Positions 50,156-50,964 of a DNA stretch of 50,964 nucleotides are shown here, one piece after another. The translations under genes were made by a program, and so were the position numbers. This DNA is from Sergeia podlipaevii (taxonomy: Eukaryota; Euglenozoa; Kinetoplastea; Trypanosomatida; Trypanosomatidae). Location of the stretch: positions 1 to 50,964 of the forward strand of contig JASANZ010002131.1 of assembly GCA_030849805.1 (NCBI GenBank). The letters run 5' to 3'. The notes under the pieces were generated by a model. That model made no database searches. It was not told where the DNA came from and saw only the letters and a list, made by a program, of their open reading frames with translations. Positions within the stretch are counted from its first letter, which is position 1; every line of letters begins with the position of its first letter.

Positions 50156-50767
50156 ATGGCTGACTTTCAGGTGGACGATGAAATTGCCCGCCTCGAGGCA
50201 GAGATGGAGAAGGACGACCAGCTGCGCGCACAGGAAGGCCTCCCACCCGCGTCTAGCTTCATCCCCCAGGCCCAGCAGCAACAAGTCCAGCAGCCCCAGA
50301 CAACCCCGTTCATGGGCTTTGCACCTCAGCAGCAGCAACAAGTCCAGCAGCCGCAGCAAAGTGTCTTTGGCGGTCAGTTTAGCTTTGGTGGCTTTCCTAT
50401 GCAGCAACAGCAAGTCCAACAGCAACAGCAAGTGCATCAGCAGCCACCTCAGCAGCAGCAGATGGATCCTACCGGGTCCGCCCCGAAGGGTCATCAGTTC
50501 AGTAAAGACAGTGACGGTCGCTCGATCTTCGTGGGCAATCTTCCCAAGGGTGAAAACGGTGGTCCGACGACGACGCCACAGGAACTCGCCAACTACTTTT
50601 CTGATTGTGGTCCGATATTGAACTGCACGCTCCTCGTTGACCGTGCGACCAATCAGCTCAAGGGCACGGCCTACATCGAGTTCGCCACCTACACCGCCAT
50701 GGGAACCGCGATTGACACGAAGAACAACTCTGTTTTCAACGGTAGTACCATAATTGTATGTTCATGA
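50156..50767 (+). CDS. PABPN1-like nuclear poly(A)-binding protein (203 aa)
   Basis: A short acidic, helical N-terminus (DDEIARLEAEMEKDDQL, like the coiled coil of PABPN1) leads into a Gln-rich stretch with repeated QQVQQ units (about residues 40-105) and one RRM (about 120-203). RNP2 is SIFVGNLP (about residue 122) and RNP1 is KGTAYIEF (about 169), both intact, with a small GENGGPTT insertion after RNP2. Single-RRM proteins with this plan bind poly(A) or act in mRNA processing; in trypanosomes the exact partner is unknown. The protein stops at IIVCS, directly at the last beta strand, without the basic KRTN-type tail of PABPN1. That may be real or a late truncation. A hairpin overlaps the stop. 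The ATG at 50156 follows the acceptor at 50060. Confidence 0.8.
   Translation: MADFQVDDEIARLEAEMEKDDQLRAQEGLPPASSFIPQAQQQQVQQPQTTPFMGFAPQQQQQVQQPQQSVFGGQFSFGGFPMQQQQVQQQQQVHQQPPQQQQMDPTGSAPKGHQFSKDSDGRSIFVGNLPKGENGGPTTTPQELANYFSDCGPILNCTLLVDRATNQLKGTAYIEFATYTAMGTAIDTKNNSVFNGSTIIVCS
50280..50460 (+). repeat. CAG/CAA-rich repeats encoding QQVQQ units
   Basis: Four imperfect copies of CAACAAGTCCAGCAG-like units encode Gln-Gln-Val-Gln-Gln blocks in the PABPN1-like protein. Confidence 0.7.
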
Positions 50768-50781
50768 ACGTTTCCGTTCAT
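50764..50781. terminator. Hairpin at the stop codon of the PABPN1-like gene
   Basis: ATGAACG, loop TTTC, CGTTCAT: a seven-pair stem beginning at the stop codon (TGA 50765-50767). It is not a bacterial-type terminator; a 3' UTR structure is possible, perhaps regulatory. Confidence 0.4.
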
Positions 50782-50964
50782 ACACCCACACAACTCCTTT
50801 ATTGAGTTACCATGGAACACGAACGCTTGGGGGGAAGTAACTCTTCCTTCTGCGCTTCTGTTCTGTTTCTTTTCTTCTTAACTGCTTTCTCTCCCCTTCC
50901 CAAACACATATATACGTGTGTGTGTGTGTGTGTGTGTAGTCTCTCCCCTCCCTCCACTCCCTCC
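50768..50964. other. 3' end of the window
   Basis: 3' UTR of the PABPN1-like gene, a T/C tract near 50854-50900 and a (TG)n tract near 50918-50937. No gene seen before the window ends. Confidence 0.6.

Noticed and set aside
1..50964. Strand-switch region, SL RNA array, CRISPR array or complete retroelement
   Set aside because: All genes are on one strand, no spliced-leader exon was seen, direct repeats are simple microsatellites, and no reverse transcriptase or transposase reading was found.

Overview
The window reads as nuclear DNA of a trypanosomatid (Kinetoplastea), probably outside the GC-rich Leishmania group. All fourteen intact genes lie on the + strand, none has introns, and they are separated by long AT-rich spacers. 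Nearly every gene is preceded by a polypyrimidine tract ending in AG, the usual signal for spliced-leader trans-splicing and for polyadenylation of the gene upstream. Coding sequence is about half GC or more, with Gln, Asn, Ser and Thr runs. Spacers are full of microsatellites: (AT)n, (TG)n, (ATT)n, (GTT)n, poly-T and poly-A. Genus cannot be fixed from this. Many open frames begin at non-ATG codons, so starts here were moved to the first ATG after the likely splice acceptor.

Layout. 1-3715: spacer plus a badly decayed surface-antigen gene resembling the leucine-rich-repeat PSA family (signal peptide, N-cap, repeat-like, Cys-rich and Thr-rich parts in shifted frames). 3756-8889: two coiled-coil proteins, the second resembling the basal-body protein BBOF1/CCDC176. 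10022-11056: a type I membrane protein with C-type-lectin-like features. 13318-18670: three compact genes, namely Pam18/Tim14 with HSD in place of the J-domain HPD, a PTAR1-like prenyltransferase alpha-repeat protein, and a PLAA/Doa1/Ufd3 homologue (WD40-PFU-PUL). 20216-29445: two PHO80-type cyclins on either side of a 4.4 kb gene-free stretch. 32025-36197: a very large RanBPM-like SPRY-LisH-CTLH-CRA protein, a likely subunit of a GID/CTLH ubiquitin ligase. 37332-43750: a low-complexity kinetoplastid protein, a type I ER-type membrane protein that may be EMC10, and a small, probably mitochondrial protein. 44470-48647: two tandem paralogous membrane-anchored short-chain dehydrogenases. 49047-50767: a 105-residue unknown and a PABPN1-like single-RRM protein.

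Neighbours are probably co-transcribed as one polycistron, which does not imply shared function. Two themes recur by chance or otherwise: ubiquitin handling (PLAA, RanBPM-like) and mitochondrial or membrane biogenesis (Pam18, the dehydrogenases, EMC10-like). No tRNA, rRNA, SL RNA, CRISPR array, complete mobile element or strand switch was seen. The most interesting points are the PTAR1-like gene, the Pam18 HSD substitution, the BBOF1-like gene, the decayed surface-antigen locus, and a 31-codon upstream ORF that ends exactly over the start codon of the second dehydrogenase.
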